Assembly: GCA_040902725.1 (NCBI GenBank)
Contig: JBBDWU010000006.1
Span: forward strand, 1-8,511
DNA length: 8,511 nucleotides
Direction of reading: 5' to 3'
Source of the DNA: JACVRU01 sp040902725
GTDB lineage: Bacteria; Actinomycetota; Thermoleophilia; Gaiellales; Gaiellaceae
Shown here in pieces: positions 5,600 to 8,511 of the stretch. Under the pieces are notes generated by a model. It saw only the letters and a list, made by a program, of their open reading frames with translations, ran no database searches and was not told the DNA's origin. A program made the position numbers and the translations under genes. Positions within the stretch are counted from its first letter, which is position 1. Each line of letters starts with the position of its first letter.

Positions 5600-5629
5600 A
5601 CTGGTCCGCTCGCATTTCCGGGCCCTTCG

Positions 5630-5638
5630 TGCTACAGT
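5630..5638 (+). promoter_or_regulatory. Candidate rpoB promoter 1 (extended -10)
   Basis: TGCTACAGT combines a TGN extension with a TANNNT -10 hexamer (TACAGT, 5633-5638). The -35 region at a 17-base distance (TCGCAT, 5610-5615) is weak, as is usual for extended -10 promoters. It would give an rpoB leader of about 140 bases that contains the inverted repeat at 5653-5689. Confidence 0.45.
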
Positions 5639-5652
5639 CCGGCCAAGTTCTG

Positions 5653-5689
5653 GCGGTCGCCGCAGGGTCACCCTTGCGCTGGCGACCGC
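5653..5689 (+). promoter_or_regulatory. Long inverted repeat in the rpoB leader
   Basis: GCGGTCGCC (5653-5661) and GGCGACCGC (5681-5689) are perfectly complementary. Inside them, GCAGGG (5662-5667) pairs with CCC-T-TGC (5671-5677) with one bulge and loop TCA, so the whole element folds into a nearly continuous stem. TGTTTCGCTATT follows. In RNA it could be a processing site or a leaky attenuator between the upstream region and rpoB. In DNA it could be an operator overlapping promoter candidate 2. Confidence 0.6.
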
Positions 5690-5703
5690 TGTTTCGCTAT
5701 TCT
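5674..5703 (+). promoter_or_regulatory. Candidate rpoB promoter 2
   Basis: TTGCGC (5674-5679) matches TTGACA at four of six bases. TATTCT (5698-5703) matches TATAAT at four of six, including the key T, A and final T. The spacer is 18 bases. RNA would start near 5710, leaving a leader of about 74 bases. The -35 and part of the spacer lie in the right half of the inverted repeat at 5653-5689. Confidence 0.45.
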
Positions 5704-5766
5704 GGGGATCCGCGCCCGAAGTCCCGCCGTTTTCGCCTGCCCATTTTCATCTCCATCGCCAGCACC

Positions 5767-5774
5767 AAGGGAGG
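5767..5774 (+). promoter_or_regulatory. rpoB ribosome binding site that fixes the TTG start
   Basis: AAGGGAGG, containing the core GGAGG (5770-5774), is 9 bases upstream of TTG 5784. There is no ATG or GTG in frame nearby that would fit the RpoB N-terminus, so this site decides the start. Confidence 0.85.
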
Positions 5775-5783
5775 CTGTATCTC

Positions 5784-8511
<2,728 letters not shown>

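Noticed and set aside
2950..5601. An 883-codon open frame on the - strand opposite the HYR and small exported genes
   Set aside because: It crosses two genes and two hairpins, shows no recognisable domain, and is explained by third-position GC bias on the other strand.
2401..5610. Cassette as a mobile element
   Set aside because: No transposase, integrase, terminal inverted repeats or tRNA site is visible. Only a chance-level 11-base repeat flanks it.
5552..5783. tRNA or other classical RNA gene in the rpoB leader
   Set aside because: The inverted repeats do not form a cloverleaf, and no T-loop GTTCRA-type sequence is present in place; they look like a terminator and a leader hairpin.

Overview
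The window is high-GC bacterial chromosome carrying the ribosomal-protein and RNA-polymerase locus rplK-rplA-rplJ-rplL ... rpoB, all on the + strand. rplK is cut at the left edge and rpoB at the right edge. GC-rich codon use, TTG starts with good Shine-Dalgarno sites, the RpoB N-terminus and a long secreted HYR protein fit a deep-branching actinobacterium, perhaps of the Thermoleophilia (Gaiellales/Solirubrobacterales) type. This placement is inferred from sequence feel, not from a search.

Left part (1-2400): the end of rplK (L11) overlaps the start of rplA (L1) by 8 bases. A 188-base gap follows. It holds a short hairpin, a possible -10 element, a recognisable L10-leader structure with an alternative hairpin that would exclude it, and a very stable 10-bp hairpin just upstream of the rplJ ribosome binding site. 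rplJ (L10, with an unusual 49-residue acidic tail) and rplL (L7/L12) are two bases apart, and a 13-bp hairpin terminator ends this transcription unit.

Middle part (2401-5600): where rpoB often follows, there are two exported proteins instead. The first is an 853-residue multidomain surface or secreted protein, with a near-consensus promoter of its own. It contains a tandem repeat of an unrecognised 111-residue module, an Ig-like region, a carboxypeptidase-regulatory-like domain, a PPC-like domain, two HYR domains and a helical tail. Each of the eight modules has exactly two cysteines. The second is a 141-residue exported protein that resembles DUF5666-type beta domains. Each gene is followed by a strong perfect hairpin.

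Right part (5552-8511): a 232-base leader with two candidate promoters and a long inverted repeat precedes rpoB, which starts at a TTG with a strong Shine-Dalgarno site. The first 909 codons of rpoB are present, including the rifampicin pocket and the active-site residues.

The genes outside the middle cassette make the ribosomal stalk and L1 protuberance and the beta subunit of RNA polymerase. The layout suggests that ribosomal protein and rpoB transcription are uncoupled here, with rpoB driven from its own promoter. I see no phage, transposase, CRISPR array, tRNA or rRNA in the window.
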